64,000 nucleotides of DNA from Pontibacter harenae (GTDB lineage: Bacteria; Bacteroidota; Bacteroidia; Cytophagales; Hymenobacteraceae). Location of the stretch: positions 89,326 through 153,325 of the forward strand of contig NZ_JAJJWH010000008.1 of the NCBI RefSeq assembly GCF_020907245.1, read 5' to 3'. Each line of letters starts with the position of its first letter. Positions within the stretch are counted from its first letter, which is position 1. The notes below the pieces were generated by a model, which was not told the origin of the DNA, ran no database searches, and was given only the letters and a program-made list of their open reading frames with translations. The position numbers were made by a program, and so were the translations under genes. Positions 17,037 to 26,171 of this stretch are shown here, one piece after another.

Positions 17037-17579
17037 ATGGAACATCGGCAGTTTGATATTGAAGGCCTGATTGAGTTTACGCCCCGCGTGTTTAAAGACG
17101 ACCGAGGCTATTTTTTAGAGACGTTCAGCCAGAAGTGGTTTGAGCCGTTCGGCATCAATCCTATTTTTGTGCAGGATAACCAATCATTTTCTAAAAAGGG
17201 AGTGCTTCGCGGACTACATTTCCAGACGCCACCACATGCACAGGCCAAATTGGTAAGAGTATCTACAGGCAGAGCGCTGGATGTGGCCGTGGATTTGCGC
17301 AAAGGCTCTAAAACCTACGGCCAGCACGCAACCTGCTTATTAGATTCCGAAAAGCAGAATCAGTTTTATATTCCTGAAGGTTTTGCGCATGGTTTTGTAG
17401 CCTTAGAAGATGATACTACTTTTCTGTACAAATGCACCGATTACTATGCGCCGTCGGCAGAGGGAGGCCTAATCTGGAACGATCCTGCGCTAGGTATAGA
17501 CTGGGGAATTGCAGAGCCACTGGTTTCGCCAAAGGATGAAGTACTGCCATTGCTGCAAGATTTTGATTCTCCGTTTTAA
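17037..17579 (+). CDS. rfbC: dTDP-4-dehydrorhamnose 3,5-epimerase
   Basis: 180 residues, normal RmlC length. Cupin core with the catalytic-His motif LRGLHFQTP, the substrate-binding IPEGFAHGFVAL and FLYKCTDYYAP with the active Tyr. The enzyme epimerises dTDP-4-dehydro-6-deoxy-glucose at C3 and C5, the third step in dTDP-L-rhamnose synthesis for O-antigen or capsule. It is cytoplasmic. It directly follows the glycosyltransferase gene, but rfbA, rfbB and rfbD are not in the window, so the pathway is scattered or the gene serves another deoxysugar. A hairpin terminator follows at 17617. Confidence 0.95.
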   Translation: MEHRQFDIEGLIEFTPRVFKDDRGYFLETFSQKWFEPFGINPIFVQDNQSFSKKGVLRGLHFQTPPHAQAKLVRVSTGRALDVAVDLRKGSKTYGQHATCLLDSEKQNQFYIPEGFAHGFVALEDDTTFLYKCTDYYAPSAEGGLIWNDPALGIDWGIAEPLVSPKDEVLPLLQDFDSPF

Positions 17580-17616
17580 AATTTAAAAGGAGGAAGGTAT
17601 AAACATATAAGATCAG

Positions 17617-17650
17617 AGCCAGAAGTGTAAACGCTTCTGGCTTTTCTTTT
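17617..17650 (+). terminator. Intrinsic terminator after rfbC
   Basis: Stem AGCCAGAAG (17617-17625) with CTTCTGGCT-like arm (17634-17642) and an 8-base loop, followed by TTTTCTTTTT. Confidence 0.8.
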
Positions 17651-17731
17651 TAGGGCTTGTATAAATTGTTATATTGGGTAGGGTAAATATGTTACTCTAG
17701 AATTTCTACGGTCAACGCACATCAGCAAAGT

Positions 17732-18466
17732 ATGAAAAGAGTACTGTTCTTCTTTTTGCTCATAACAAATTTCTGCTCGGCTCATACCTATCAGAATGGC
17801 CTAATAATTCCTAATTTTTCTAAAGTAGAAGAAGATGAGGTTTGCTGTGTTTATTTACCCAAAGGAGGGTTCACAGTTTACAGCTCACCTGGTGGTCAAC
17901 AAACAGGTAAGCTCATGCGCATGGAAGAAAACAAGAATGATGATCAAGCCCCCTATAAGTTGTTTTTCCGTCATTCTACTGTCAAAGCTCTTAAAAAGGT
18001 TGATTTGTCAAATCTGGAAGAAGTAGGATATGAAGTTTGGGCAATATCTTATTTTGAAAGAAGAGACGGGTATGTAAGAGTTATAGAGAAAACTAATGAT
18101 TTTTGGCTTAGCGAAGATGAAATAAAATTAAAAGGATTCAATTTAGTTGAGTGGCAAAGCTTTTTAAACTCTAAGGCAGGGGATGTTCTAGGTTTTTATG
18201 CAAATGAGCTAGGACTTAAACTAAGGGAGGCTCCTAATTTAAACTCAAAATCACTTTTTACAATGAAAGGAGACCTATTTGAAATTAATCTACTGAAGCT
18301 TTATAAGGGGACTTGGGCAAAAGTGAAAGTAAGGAAATATAAAGAACACCCATGTGTAAGTGACTTGAAGCAAGACGAAATCATTGAATTTGAACTTGAC
18401 GGTTGGGTGAAGTTAGTTGATGATGTTGGTAGGCCTAACGTATGGTACTATTCTCGTGGTTGTTGA
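17732..18466 (+). CDS. Secreted hypothetical protein with SH3-like C-terminal region
   Basis: 244 residues; I do not recognise a named family. A Sec signal peptide covers the first ~17 residues (MKRVLFFFLLITNFCSA). The C-terminal part has FYANELGLKLREAPNLNSKS, a pattern typical of bacterial SH3 domains (turn, LRE-P-N), then WAKVKV and ELDGWVKL, which would be the later SH3 strands. A similar YSSPGG element near residue 50 suggests a first SH3-like copy. The region is clearly richer in A and T than its neighbours, which may mean recent acquisition. The frame ends just before the next gene, with 61 bases between. SH3b-type proteins often bind cell wall, but no function can be assigned here. Confidence 0.65.
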   Translation: MKRVLFFFLLITNFCSAHTYQNGLIIPNFSKVEEDEVCCVYLPKGGFTVYSSPGGQQTGKLMRMEENKNDDQAPYKLFFRHSTVKALKKVDLSNLEEVGYEVWAISYFERRDGYVRVIEKTNDFWLSEDEIKLKGFNLVEWQSFLNSKAGDVLGFYANELGLKLREAPNLNSKSLFTMKGDLFEINLLKLYKGTWAKVKVRKYKEHPCVSDLKQDEIIEFELDGWVKLVDDVGRPNVWYYSRGC

Positions 18467-18527
18467 AATCAATCACATTCAAAATTTAAGCAAAATCTTT
18501 ACTATATCTTCTCTATCTACCTCCTCC

Positions 18528-19424
18528 ATGTTCAAAAACAAATGCTTTAGGATCTCCCTTATACTGTCACTGGTGTTTCTCTCCTGCGGATTTGCATTGC
18601 TGCACTACGGCTTGGTAGAGTACGGCATTGCGTTTTTCGTTTTGCTGCCTGTAGTGGTGGGCTTTTCGATTGGTGCTTTGCCGAGCAAGGGCTGGTCTGT
18701 ATTTGGCCTTTGTGTTACGCTTGTTTGTATGGTAACAGGCATGATAATGCTCGGTTTGGAGGGGGCTGTTTGTGGGTTTATGGTCTTGGGAATCCTGCTT
18801 CCGCTCCTGTTTTTAGGATCAGTAATTGGACATTTAGTGATGCAGCTGGGTGAAGGCAAGGGAACTACCGATCTCAAAATACTGGTGGCGCCGTTCCTGC
18901 TCTTCCTTTTTGCCGCACCCATTGAGAATGTTTTAACAGAATCGCCAGAGGTGGTGGAAGCCAAAACAGAAATCATTCTGCCGTATACACCAGATGAGGT
19001 TTTTGATGCCATCAAATCCGTGGATACGCTGGATGTGCCAAGGTCCTTCCTGATGCAAATCGGACTACCCGTGCCTCATAAGTGCATTTTAGAAAAAGAA
19101 GAAGTAGGCGCACAAAGAACCTGCTACTTTGACGGAGGCCAGATAAAAGAGGAAGTGACGGCCTATGAAAAAGGAAAAGTCCTGCAAATGATTGTGACAG
19201 ATTACCAACTTACAGGTAGGAAATGGCTGGGCTTTAAAGATGCAATCTACTTATTTGAAGAATTACCAGGCAACAAAACAAAACTTACCCGCATTACCAC
19301 CTATACTTCTGAACTGAAGCCCCGCCTGTACTGGCAACCTTTAGAGGAAATGGGCATCCAGCAAGAGCACGATTATGTGTTCAGAAATCTACAAAAAGAC
19401 TTGGCAAACACGTATAGCAGGTAG
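18528..19424 (+). CDS. Membrane protein with four N-terminal helices and an SRPBCC-like domain
   Basis: 298 residues from the ATG at 18528. The frame is open upstream to 18417, but that part overlaps the previous gene and has no signal-like sequence. Four hydrophobic segments fill residues ~10-145. The rest (~150-298) reads like a START/SRPBCC (polyketide cyclase-like) ligand-binding fold: AKTEIILPYTPDEVFDAIKS, CYFDGGQIKEEVTAYE and TKLTRITTYTSEL. Proteins of this form occur as uncharacterised Bacteroidota membrane proteins. The soluble domain probably faces one side of the inner membrane and binds a hydrophobic ligand, but that is inference. Confidence 0.7.
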   Translation: MFKNKCFRISLILSLVFLSCGFALLHYGLVEYGIAFFVLLPVVVGFSIGALPSKGWSVFGLCVTLVCMVTGMIMLGLEGAVCGFMVLGILLPLLFLGSVIGHLVMQLGEGKGTTDLKILVAPFLLFLFAAPIENVLTESPEVVEAKTEIILPYTPDEVFDAIKSVDTLDVPRSFLMQIGLPVPHKCILEKEEVGAQRTCYFDGGQIKEEVTAYEKGKVLQMIVTDYQLTGRKWLGFKDAIYLFEELPGNKTKLTRITTYTSELKPRLYWQPLEEMGIQQEHDYVFRNLQKDLANTYSR

Positions 19425-19495
19425 TACCTATTTACTCTTGAAGCAGCATGTAACTATACCTCGTTTCTAATTCTTAATTTTTAATTGGCGCAGCA

Positions 19496-20089
19496 CTAGC
19501 TCGGTTTCTCTCGCTTATCCGAGAAAGGAGTAGGCGTGCCCGTTAGTTGTTGCGGCTCACCTCTGAAACCGTTCAGTTCATTGTGCTGGTCGAAGGGTAC
19601 TTTAATGCCGTGGTAATAATCTTGTAGCTTATAATCTTTACGGAGCGGGTGCCCTTCCCAATCGGAGGCGCAGAGGATGCGGCGCAGGTCGGGGTGGTTC
19701 GAAAAGCCGATGCCTACCATGTCGTATACTTCGCGTTCGTGCCAGTCGGCGGTGCGCCAGATGTGGCTAACAGTCGGAACAACAGGCATCGACTCGTTCT
19801 CCTGGTTTCGCGGCACAATTACTTTCAAAGTAAGGTGATGGTTATACGGGATAGAGTAAAGGTTATAAATCACTTCCATCGTACCCGCTTCAGGACCGTT
19901 ATCCATGCCTGTAATGCAGGAGAGGAAATCGAAATAAGTCAGTTCATTATCGTGCAACTCCAGGCACACCTCTGGCAGGCGTTCTGTCTGTAGCACCAGG
20001 TAAGGTTGGAGTTTGTCTGCCTTTTCAGAGATGATAACCTCCTCTCCAAACCGATCTGTAATTAGCTGCTTTATCTCTTCAAACGACAT
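19496..20089 (-). CDS. nuoC: NADH-quinone oxidoreductase subunit C
   Basis: 197 residues from the ATG at 20089 (MSFEEIKQL); an upstream in-frame start would add 16 residues with no family support. The 30-kDa subunit signature is present: WHEREVYDMVGIGFSNHPDL, then RRILCASDWEGHPLRKDY. NuoC is part of the hydrophilic arm of respiratory complex I and packs against NuoB and NuoD. In most relatives nuoA-nuoB-nuoC-nuoD run together. Here nuoC stands alone: nuoB ends 4.7 kb upstream and no nuoD follows, as the next gene downstream is on the other strand. So the nuo cluster is split at least twice around it. Confidence 0.93.
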   Translation of the reverse strand: MSFEEIKQLITDRFGEEVIISEKADKLQPYLVLQTERLPEVCLELHDNELTYFDFLSCITGMDNGPEAGTMEVIYNLYSIPYNHHLTLKVIVPRNQENESMPVVPTVSHIWRTADWHEREVYDMVGIGFSNHPDLRRILCASDWEGHPLRKDYKLQDYYHGIKVPFDQHNELNGFRGEPQQLTGTPTPFSDKREKPS

Positions 20090-20348
20090 AATTTGTTTTC
20101 TCCTCTCCCGCAAAAGTAACAATAATCCTGTTGCCAAACATAGCTTGCCAGATCGCTTAGTTGTAGAATTTCCTTCATAAAAGGAGGCTGGGTAATTGGC
20201 CTGTTGGAAATGAGCGTTTAATCACTTTGCAACATGCTTCTGATATTTTTAATAATTATTTAAAATTTACCTTATGTTATTGATAATTTGCTTTTGTTAT
20301 TGAAGTATAATCGCTAAATTTCATTTAAACAATGTAGGTTAGTCGATT

Positions 20349-21945
20349 TTGAAAAGTTTATCCAGAAGAGATTTTATAACGAAAAGCGCTGTGCTGGCAG
20401 GAGGCGCTTATCCAGCTATGTTAGCCTTAAACCTTTTGCCAGCCGCACCTGCGCATGCCTTTAAGTTAGAAGGCAGCGGTAAAGGAAAACATATAATTAT
20501 ACTTGGCGCAGGCCTTGCCGGAATGACAGTTGCTTACGAACTGGGAAAATTAGGCTACCATTGCACAATTCTGGAAGCTCGAAACAGGGCAGGAGGCCGC
20601 TGCTGGAGCATACGCAAAGGCGCATCCGAAACAGAAACAACAAACTCCCACCAAACTGCCAACTTCGACAACGGCTTATACTTTAACGCAGGTCCTTCGC
20701 GCATTCCGCACCACCACGAGCTTACTATGCAGTACTGCAAAGAGCTGGGCGTGCCACTGGAAGTATACAACAACGTAAATGAAAGCACTTATTACTATAG
20801 CGAGGGCAACGGCAGCTTATCTAACCAGAAAGTACGGGCCCGCGAAGTTCATAACGACATGCGCGGCTACATGAGTGAACTGCTTGCCAAAGCCGTGGAC
20901 CAGGGGCAGGTAGATACCTCTTTAAGCTCGGAGGATGCCGCTAAAGTAATAGAGTATCTGCGTGCGGAAGGCGGCCTAGATATCGATAAACTGTACAAAG
21001 CATCGGCTAGGCGCGGTTACTTAGAGGCGCCTGGGGCAGGTAATAAAGTGGGCAGCGTGGCCGATCCGCACAAACTGGCCGACATCATACAGTCTGGCCT
21101 GCTGGACCCCGATTTCTACAACGTGGCTGAGTATACTTATGAACTACAGATGACCATGTTTCAGGCTGTGGGCGGTATGGATAAAATTGCGCAGGCACTG
21201 GAGAAACAGGTAGGTAAAAGTATAAAATTTGGCGCCGAAGTAACCGAGGTTCAAAATCAGCCTGAAGGTGTAAAGATTATTTATAAAGATAAAAAAGGTA
21301 CCCAGGAGTTAACAGGCGACTTATGCGTTTGTACGCTGCCGCTGCCTGTGCTCAGCAACATCAACCATAACTTTTCTTCGGATGTGAGCCGTGCCATCGA
21401 CTTTGTGCCTTATATCCAAACAGGTAAAATCGGGCTGCAGTTTAAGCGCCGATTCTGGGAGGAAGACGAGCATATTTTCGGCGGCATCACCCACACCAAC
21501 AACGAACTCACCCAAATCTTCTACCCATCCAACGACTACCTCAGCAAGAAAGGGGCCCTGATCGGGTACTATAACTTTAACGAAAAGGCAAAGGCCGTTG
21601 GTGAACTGAGCTATAAAGAGCGGGAGCAACTGGCTTTGCAGAAAGGTGGCATGATACACCCGCAGTATCCGAAAGAGTTTGAAAATTCTTTTTCGGTGAG
21701 CTGGCATAAGCTGCCCCATAGTTTGGGCGGCTGGGCCGTGTATAGCTCCGACGACAGAAATACCCATTACCAAGCGCTGCAAAAACCTGAGGGGCAGGTA
21801 TACTTTGCAGGCGAGCACATGACTTATTTAACCTTTAACCGCCTGGATGGCAGGGGCCTTTGAGTCGGCACGCAGCGTGGTGACAGCCGTGCATGCACGG
21901 GTAAACGAGCAGCGGGTGAGTTATCCGACCGTAGGCAGTAAATAG
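20349..21945 (+). pseudogene. Tat-exported flavin amine oxidase, frameshifted near its 3' end
   Basis: Starts at a TTG (20349) with a twin-arginine signal (SLSRRDFITKSAVLAGG). The FAD-binding GxGxxG is IILGAGLAGMTVAYELG, followed by LEARNRAGGRC, typical of the flavin amine oxidase/monoamine oxidase family. The frame stops at 21863. Just before that TTTAACC occurs twice in tandem (21827-21833, 21834-21840). Removing one copy restores MTYLTAWMAGAFESARSVV, the conserved FAD-end motif of this family, and extends the frame to a TAG at 21945. Thus the 7-bp duplication broke the gene, removing the last ~33 residues including the FAD-proximal end. It could be a recent mutation, a phase-variable site or an assembly error. 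Substrate unknown; probably an amino acid or amine. Confidence 0.85.
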
Positions 21946-21980
21946 GGCGGGTGAAGAGGAAATTGTAGGAGATGAAAATT

Positions 21981-22080
21981 ATTCCGCAAGTTTAGCTATA
22001 GCGTAACTTGTGGCTGTACATGAGGCAAGTCTGTGACTTGCGGAATGAAATAAACTAAGTCGCGCAAGTCACAGACTTGC
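21981..22080. repeat. Nested REP-like inverted repeats
   Basis: GCAAGTCTGTGACTTGCG (22025-22042) and its exact reverse complement (22063-22080) make an 18-bp stem with a 20-base loop, and each arm is itself close to palindromic. A third arm, ATTCCGCAAGT (21981-21991), pairs with ACTTGCGGAAT (22036-22046). Such alternate hairpins are typical of REP/MITE-like elements. It lies between the amine oxidase and aminotransferase genes. Confidence 0.75.
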
Positions 22081-22234
22081 TGTCATACTTAACCACCAGT
22101 TACCGCTTCGCTTAAACTGGCGGTATGAGCAGAGCTAAGCAGCGGTACTGAGGCGGGTAAAGCTTTGAGTTTTCGATCTGAAATATGAATTGCTAAACTA
22201 TAAACAACTAATCTAATCTTAAACTTTTACCACT

Positions 22235-23401
22235 ATGGCAGAAAACACGATGAACCGCCGCAAATGGCTTAGATCCAGCGCCCTGTTGGCTGGAGGAGCC
22301 ACCGTTTTACCGTCTGTGCTGAATTCGCTAACGGCTGCGCCTTTGCCTGCTGCCGTACGTGAAATCGTAACGGATGAATCGGTTATTCTGAATGCTGCGC
22401 CGCAGATAAAGGCCCGCTTGAGTGCCAACGAAAACCCGTTTGGTCCATCACCCAAAGCCAAGCAAGCTATAAAAGACAGCCTCGACATGAGTTATCAGTA
22501 TGCTTTTACGACGGGGCGTGAGTTAACGCAGAAAATAGCCGCGTACGAGGGCGTAAAACCAGAGCAGGTAATGCTGGCAGCAGGTTCCAGTCCTTTGTTG
22601 CAGGCTGCTGCCATGTACTTCAGCCCTAAAGGCACTATCATTACAGGCGATCCTTCTTACAACGATTTGCCTGATACGGCTGAAAAAGATTTTGGAGCTA
22701 AAGTAGTGCGGGTTCCGCTAACGGCAGACTATAAGCTGGATCTGGATGCCATGGAGAAGAAGATTGACAGCAGCACCGCCCTAGTGTACATTTGCAACCC
22801 TAACAACCCGACGGGCACTGTGTTGGATGCTGCCAAACTCAAAGCCTTCACCGAGCGCGTATCGAAAAAGGTTTCGATTTTTATTGACGAAGCTTACATC
22901 GACTATTTGCCAGATCCGAAAGCGGCCACATTGCTTGAAAACGTGAAGAAAGGTCAGAACGTGATTGTAGCCCGCACTTTCTCCAAGCTTTATGGTTTTG
23001 CAGGCTTGCGTGTAGGCTATGCCATTGCACAGCCTGAAATGGCAAAGACCTTGGGCAAGTATTCTTCTGGCGGAGGCTGTATTTCGGCTACTTCGCTAAG
23101 TGCCGCACTAGCCAGTTACCAGGACCAGGCGTTTCTGCAGGATGCCCTGAAGAAAACGATGGCCTCCAAAAACTTCTTGTATGATGTGCTGAAGAAAGAA
23201 GGCTACAAGTATATTCCGTCAGGTACTAACTTCGTCATGTTCCCGATTAATATGGATGGCAGGCGTTTTGGAGAGGAAATGGGCAAGCGCGGTGTGAGCA
23301 TCCGCACCTGGAACTTCAACAACCAAGATTGGTGCCGTGTCAGTATAGGCCGCATGGACGAAATGCAGACCTTCGCCGATGCCTTTAAACAGATATCGTA
23401 A
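22235..23401 (+). CDS. Tat-signal PLP aminotransferase (HisC-like fold type I)
   Basis: 388 residues (start 22235; 22250 also possible). A twin-arginine-like N-terminus (MNRRKWLRSSALLAGGATVL) precedes a full class I/II aminotransferase domain: KARLSANENPFGPSPKA, ICNPNNPTGTV, IDEAYIDYLP and TFSKLYGFAGLRVGYA, with the PLP-binding Lys in FSK. These motifs are closest to histidinol-phosphate aminotransferases. If the Tat signal works, the enzyme leaves the cytoplasm with its cofactor already bound, which Tat allows. No other histidine biosynthesis gene is in the window, so a role outside HisC is likely. It follows the amine oxidase by 290 bases, and both may act on the same amine or amino acid substrates in the periplasm; this is inference. 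Confidence 0.85.
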   Translation: MAENTMNRRKWLRSSALLAGGATVLPSVLNSLTAAPLPAAVREIVTDESVILNAAPQIKARLSANENPFGPSPKAKQAIKDSLDMSYQYAFTTGRELTQKIAAYEGVKPEQVMLAAGSSPLLQAAAMYFSPKGTIITGDPSYNDLPDTAEKDFGAKVVRVPLTADYKLDLDAMEKKIDSSTALVYICNPNNPTGTVLDAAKLKAFTERVSKKVSIFIDEAYIDYLPDPKAATLLENVKKGQNVIVARTFSKLYGFAGLRVGYAIAQPEMAKTLGKYSSGGGCISATSLSAALASYQDQAFLQDALKKTMASKNFLYDVLKKEGYKYIPSGTNFVMFPINMDGRRFGEEMGKRGVSIRTWNFNNQDWCRVSIGRMDEMQTFADAFKQIS

Positions 23402-23624
23402 GCTCTGCTATAGTATAAAGCTCTCAAAACTCAAATTCCTCACAGTTACGCAGGCTCGCTTTAGCTTAAAAAGTGGTCGAAATGACTGCTTGGGAATCTA
23501 CATGTTCACTTCCCGCCTCGGAGGGCTAGAGGAGGGTTTACTGTAGGAGGCTTAAAGCTTATCCTAAACTAGCTGTCTGCCTTTTATCATTAATTCAAAC
23601 TAATTTTATCGACTATAACCAATC

Positions 23625-24629
23625 ATGTATAAACATTTATTAATAGCTTGTTTTGTAGTACTCGGGTTCTGTGGCGTTGCTCAAGCACAAGATGCTGCAG
23701 TAAATCCTCGTCCGATAACGATGGAGGAGTACACAAAAGCAAAAGCGTTTGAAGTAAAGGATCTGGATAAAGATACCTACGTGAAGTTTGATAACACTTA
23801 TATTCTTGACCGCTATGAAATGCGCAAGCCATACTTCATCACTGGCGACGATGGCCTAAAGAAGCGCATCGACCTGTATAAGCTGCTGGCGAAAGATGGT
23901 ATGCAGGAACTGGGTCTGATGATCTTCTACACAAACGAGAAAGGCAAACAGTACAAAGCGCTGCTTCCGAATTTCACAGCCGATGGCAAAGTGTGGGAGC
24001 AGTATTTTGAGGATATCCATGCGAATGATAAGGTAGAGAAAAATTATGTGCTAAAGCTGTCTTATATACTGTCGAAGGAGATGGGGTTTCAACAGTATAA
24101 GGTGATTAATTCTGGCAAGGACCTGAAGGCAGAGTCGGCTACCTATGGCAACGATATTTGTTTCCCTAGCGACCAAGTGGTGGCAATGGCCAACGGAAGC
24201 CAAAAGCTTCTGAAAGACATAAAGGCTGGCGACCAGGTGGTAACAGTTGATCCTGACACCAAAAAAGCAACGGTAACGGAGGTAAAAGAACTAGTGGCGC
24301 ATGATGCAAAGAACTATGCTATTACGCAACTGGTGGTAGTGTCGGCACAGGAGAAAATAGGCAGAAAAGCTACGGTAGTGAGCTTGAAAAACAAAGTGCT
24401 GGAGGCAACACCAAATCACCCAATGAAAACAAAGGCTGGTGACAAAAAGATAGGAGAAATTGCCGAAGGTGAAGAGGTATTGTGCTACAACAAAGAAACA
24501 AAGACTTATGAGCCATACACTGTACTGCGTAAGAAGGAATTCGCAGGTGGTGTGCAGAAAGTATACAATATGGTGGCTGAGCAAGGAACTACTTTCCTGA
24601 TGAACGATGTAGTAGTAAAACAGAAATAG
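23625..24629 (+). CDS. Secreted protein with C-terminal Hint (hedgehog/intein) domain
   Basis: 334 residues. A Sec signal peptide ends AQA (about 22). Residues ~25-175 form an unrecognised N-terminal domain. From Cys179 (NDICFPSDQVVAMANG) to the end there is a Hint domain: the start Cys, KLLKDIKAGDQVVTVD, the block-B TPNHP with Thr262 and His265, then a late VYNMVAEQGTTFLMNDVVV. This is the fold of inteins and hedgehog autoprocessing domains. The usual C-terminal His-Asn plus next residue is lacking (ends NDVVVKQK), so N-S acyl shift and release of the N-terminal part is possible, but not splicing. Monocistronic with a terminator right after it. The true reaction and cargo are unknown. Confidence 0.8.
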   Translation: MYKHLLIACFVVLGFCGVAQAQDAAVNPRPITMEEYTKAKAFEVKDLDKDTYVKFDNTYILDRYEMRKPYFITGDDGLKKRIDLYKLLAKDGMQELGLMIFYTNEKGKQYKALLPNFTADGKVWEQYFEDIHANDKVEKNYVLKLSYILSKEMGFQQYKVINSGKDLKAESATYGNDICFPSDQVVAMANGSQKLLKDIKAGDQVVTVDPDTKKATVTEVKELVAHDAKNYAITQLVVVSAQEKIGRKATVVSLKNKVLEATPNHPMKTKAGDKKIGEIAEGEEVLCYNKETKTYEPYTVLRKKEFAGGVQKVYNMVAEQGTTFLMNDVVVKQK

Positions 24630-24658
24630 AATAATTTTCCTGTTTTAGATCAAATGCA

Positions 24659-24692
24659 AAAAGCCCTGTAGTTTTTGAATTACAGGGCTTTT
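24659..24692. terminator. Bidirectional intrinsic terminator
   Basis: Stem AAAAGCCCTGTA (24659-24670) with TACAGGGCTTTT (24681-24692), loop 10 bases. It can end the Hint gene (plus strand) and the nuoB transcript (minus strand). Confidence 0.8.
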
Positions 24693-24801
24693 GGTTTAAT
24701 AAGGTTCTGCTAAGTTAGCAGGCTCGAATATTTGATGATTGTTCTTGCTGGCGCGAAACTCCACATGTTCTAAACCAACACATGCTGAATTAACCGCAGC
24801 G

Positions 24802-25350
24802 TTAAGCTTTATCTGCATCGGCAACGGGCTGTTGCATTTGTTCTGCCCGCTTCGCCATCAGTTGCTGTATTGCTTTTGGGGCACGTATGGTTTCTTTTCT
24901 GATGATTTCCTGCAGTTGCAGAAAGCCACCGATCAATGCCTCTGGCCTTGGAGGGCAGCCAGGCACATACACATCCACAGGTATGATACGGTCTACCCCT
25001 TTTACCACATGGTAGCCATGCTCCCAGTAGGGGCCGCCGCAGTTAGAGCAGGAGCCCATTGAGATAACATAGCGTGGCTCTGCCATCTGCTCATACAGCC
25101 TGCGTATTCTGTCAGCCATTTTAAAAGTAACGGTACCTGCCACAATCATCACATCCGACTGGCGAGGGGAGGCGCGCGGAATGATACCAAACCTATCCAG
25201 GTCGTAAGCAGAGCCATAAGCACCCATCATTTCAATGGCACAGCAAGCCAATCCGAAACCCATCGGCCACAAAGCCGACAGACGAGCCCAGTTCAATAGG
25301 TCATCGAGCTTGGTAATTACAATGCCGCCTTCTCCAGTCTTTGCTTCCAC
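24802..25350 (-). CDS. nuoB: NADH-quinone oxidoreductase subunit B
   Basis: 182 residues, normal length. The four Cys ligands of cluster N2 are visible: the adjacent pair in [11 protein letters not shown], one in [10 protein letters not shown] and one in VPGCPPRPE. NuoB hands electrons from the Fe-S chain to quinone in complex I, on the cytoplasmic side of the inner membrane. It follows nuoA by 51 bases on the same strand, so both are co-transcribed. The rest of the operon does not follow: nuoC lies 4.7 kb away. The alanine/glutamine-rich C-terminal tail is variable in the family. Confidence 0.96.
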   Translation of the reverse strand: MEAKTGEGGIVITKLDDLLNWARLSALWPMGFGLACCAIEMMGAYGSAYDLDRFGIIPRASPRQSDVMIVAGTVTFKMADRIRRLYEQMAEPRYVISMGSCSNCGGPYWEHGYHVVKGVDRIIPVDVYVPGCPPRPEALIGGFLQLQEIIRKETIRAPKAIQQLMAKRAEQMQQPVADADKA

Positions 25351-25401
25351 GTCTCTGTCAATTATGAGTTAGAAATTATAAATGTGCTGCTACCTTAAGA
25401 G

Positions 25402-25926
25402 TTATATTCCTTCGCCTGATGCTGACGTATCCTGCGCTGAAGGTCTTACCTGGTACTTCTTTTCGTTTAGGCGCTGGTACACGTCCATCGGAATTTTTGA
25501 ACGGCTCTTGGGAACTACAGGCTGAGGCTTAATCCAATCGAGGTGGCCTTTTGCCCATGCGTAAGCCAGGCCCAGCACCAGTACACCTATAAAGATAAAC
25601 ATCTCAACCAAGGCAAACCACCCCCAGGTTCCATTAGTGGCTTCAATTAAGTCTCTTCTGCCGAAAACAGTGGCCCATGGAAACAGGAAAGCCAGTTCTA
25701 CATCAAAAATGATGAAAATGAGTGCCACCACGTAAAAGCGCGGGTTAAACTGTATCCAAGAATTTCCGATGGGTTCTTCTCCAGACTCGTAAGTGGCCAA
25801 CTTCTCAGAATTTGGCCTGTGCGGGCGTATCAACTTGGCCGTGAATAAGCCAATAAGCACGAAAATAGCACCCCCTATCAGGTAGAGGAGTATGGTTCCG
25901 AAGTCTGAAAGATAAGTTTCTGCCAT
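25402..25926 (-). CDS. nuoA: NADH-quinone oxidoreductase subunit A
   Basis: 174 residues from the ATG at 25926 ([10 protein letters not shown]); a start seven codons earlier is in frame but unlikely. Three membrane helices: [16 protein letters not shown], an [17 protein letters not shown] segment with the conserved Asp/Glu, and [17 protein letters not shown]. The sequence [21 protein letters not shown] is the family signature. NuoA sits at the junction of the membrane and hydrophilic arms of complex I. The C-terminal ~55 residues are a charged extension seen in Bacteroidota relatives. First gene of a nuoA-nuoB transcript; the rest of the cluster is elsewhere. Confidence 0.95.
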   Translation of the reverse strand: MAETYLSDFGTILLYLIGGAIFVLIGLFTAKLIRPHRPNSEKLATYESGEEPIGNSWIQFNPRFYVVALIFIIFDVELAFLFPWATVFGRRDLIEATNGTWGWFALVEMFIFIGVLVLGLAYAWAKGHLDWIKPQPVVPKSRSKIPMDVYQRLNEKKYQVRPSAQDTSASGEGI

Positions 25927-26171
25927 TGTTTGCAGCTGTTTACACAAATTTACAATGAAATTTCGGTTTTGTTGGATGGCTGTAGGTTTTAAGTGGTGTT
26001 ATGGCTTTGGCTAGTGGGGTTTGCAGCTTTAAAGGTTAAGATTTGGACCTGTACTTTCTTCCGCTTAAGTTTAGAGGAATGAGGCAAAGGACTAGGTTCG
26101 CCTGACAACCTTTAGCTATACAAACCTGTAACAGGAAGACTATAAAACTGATCTCCAAACCTGCTTTACCT

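Noticed and set aside
18417..18527. Extension of the SRPBCC membrane protein upstream
   Set aside because: Overlaps the previous gene; the natural N-terminus with the first helix starts at 18528.
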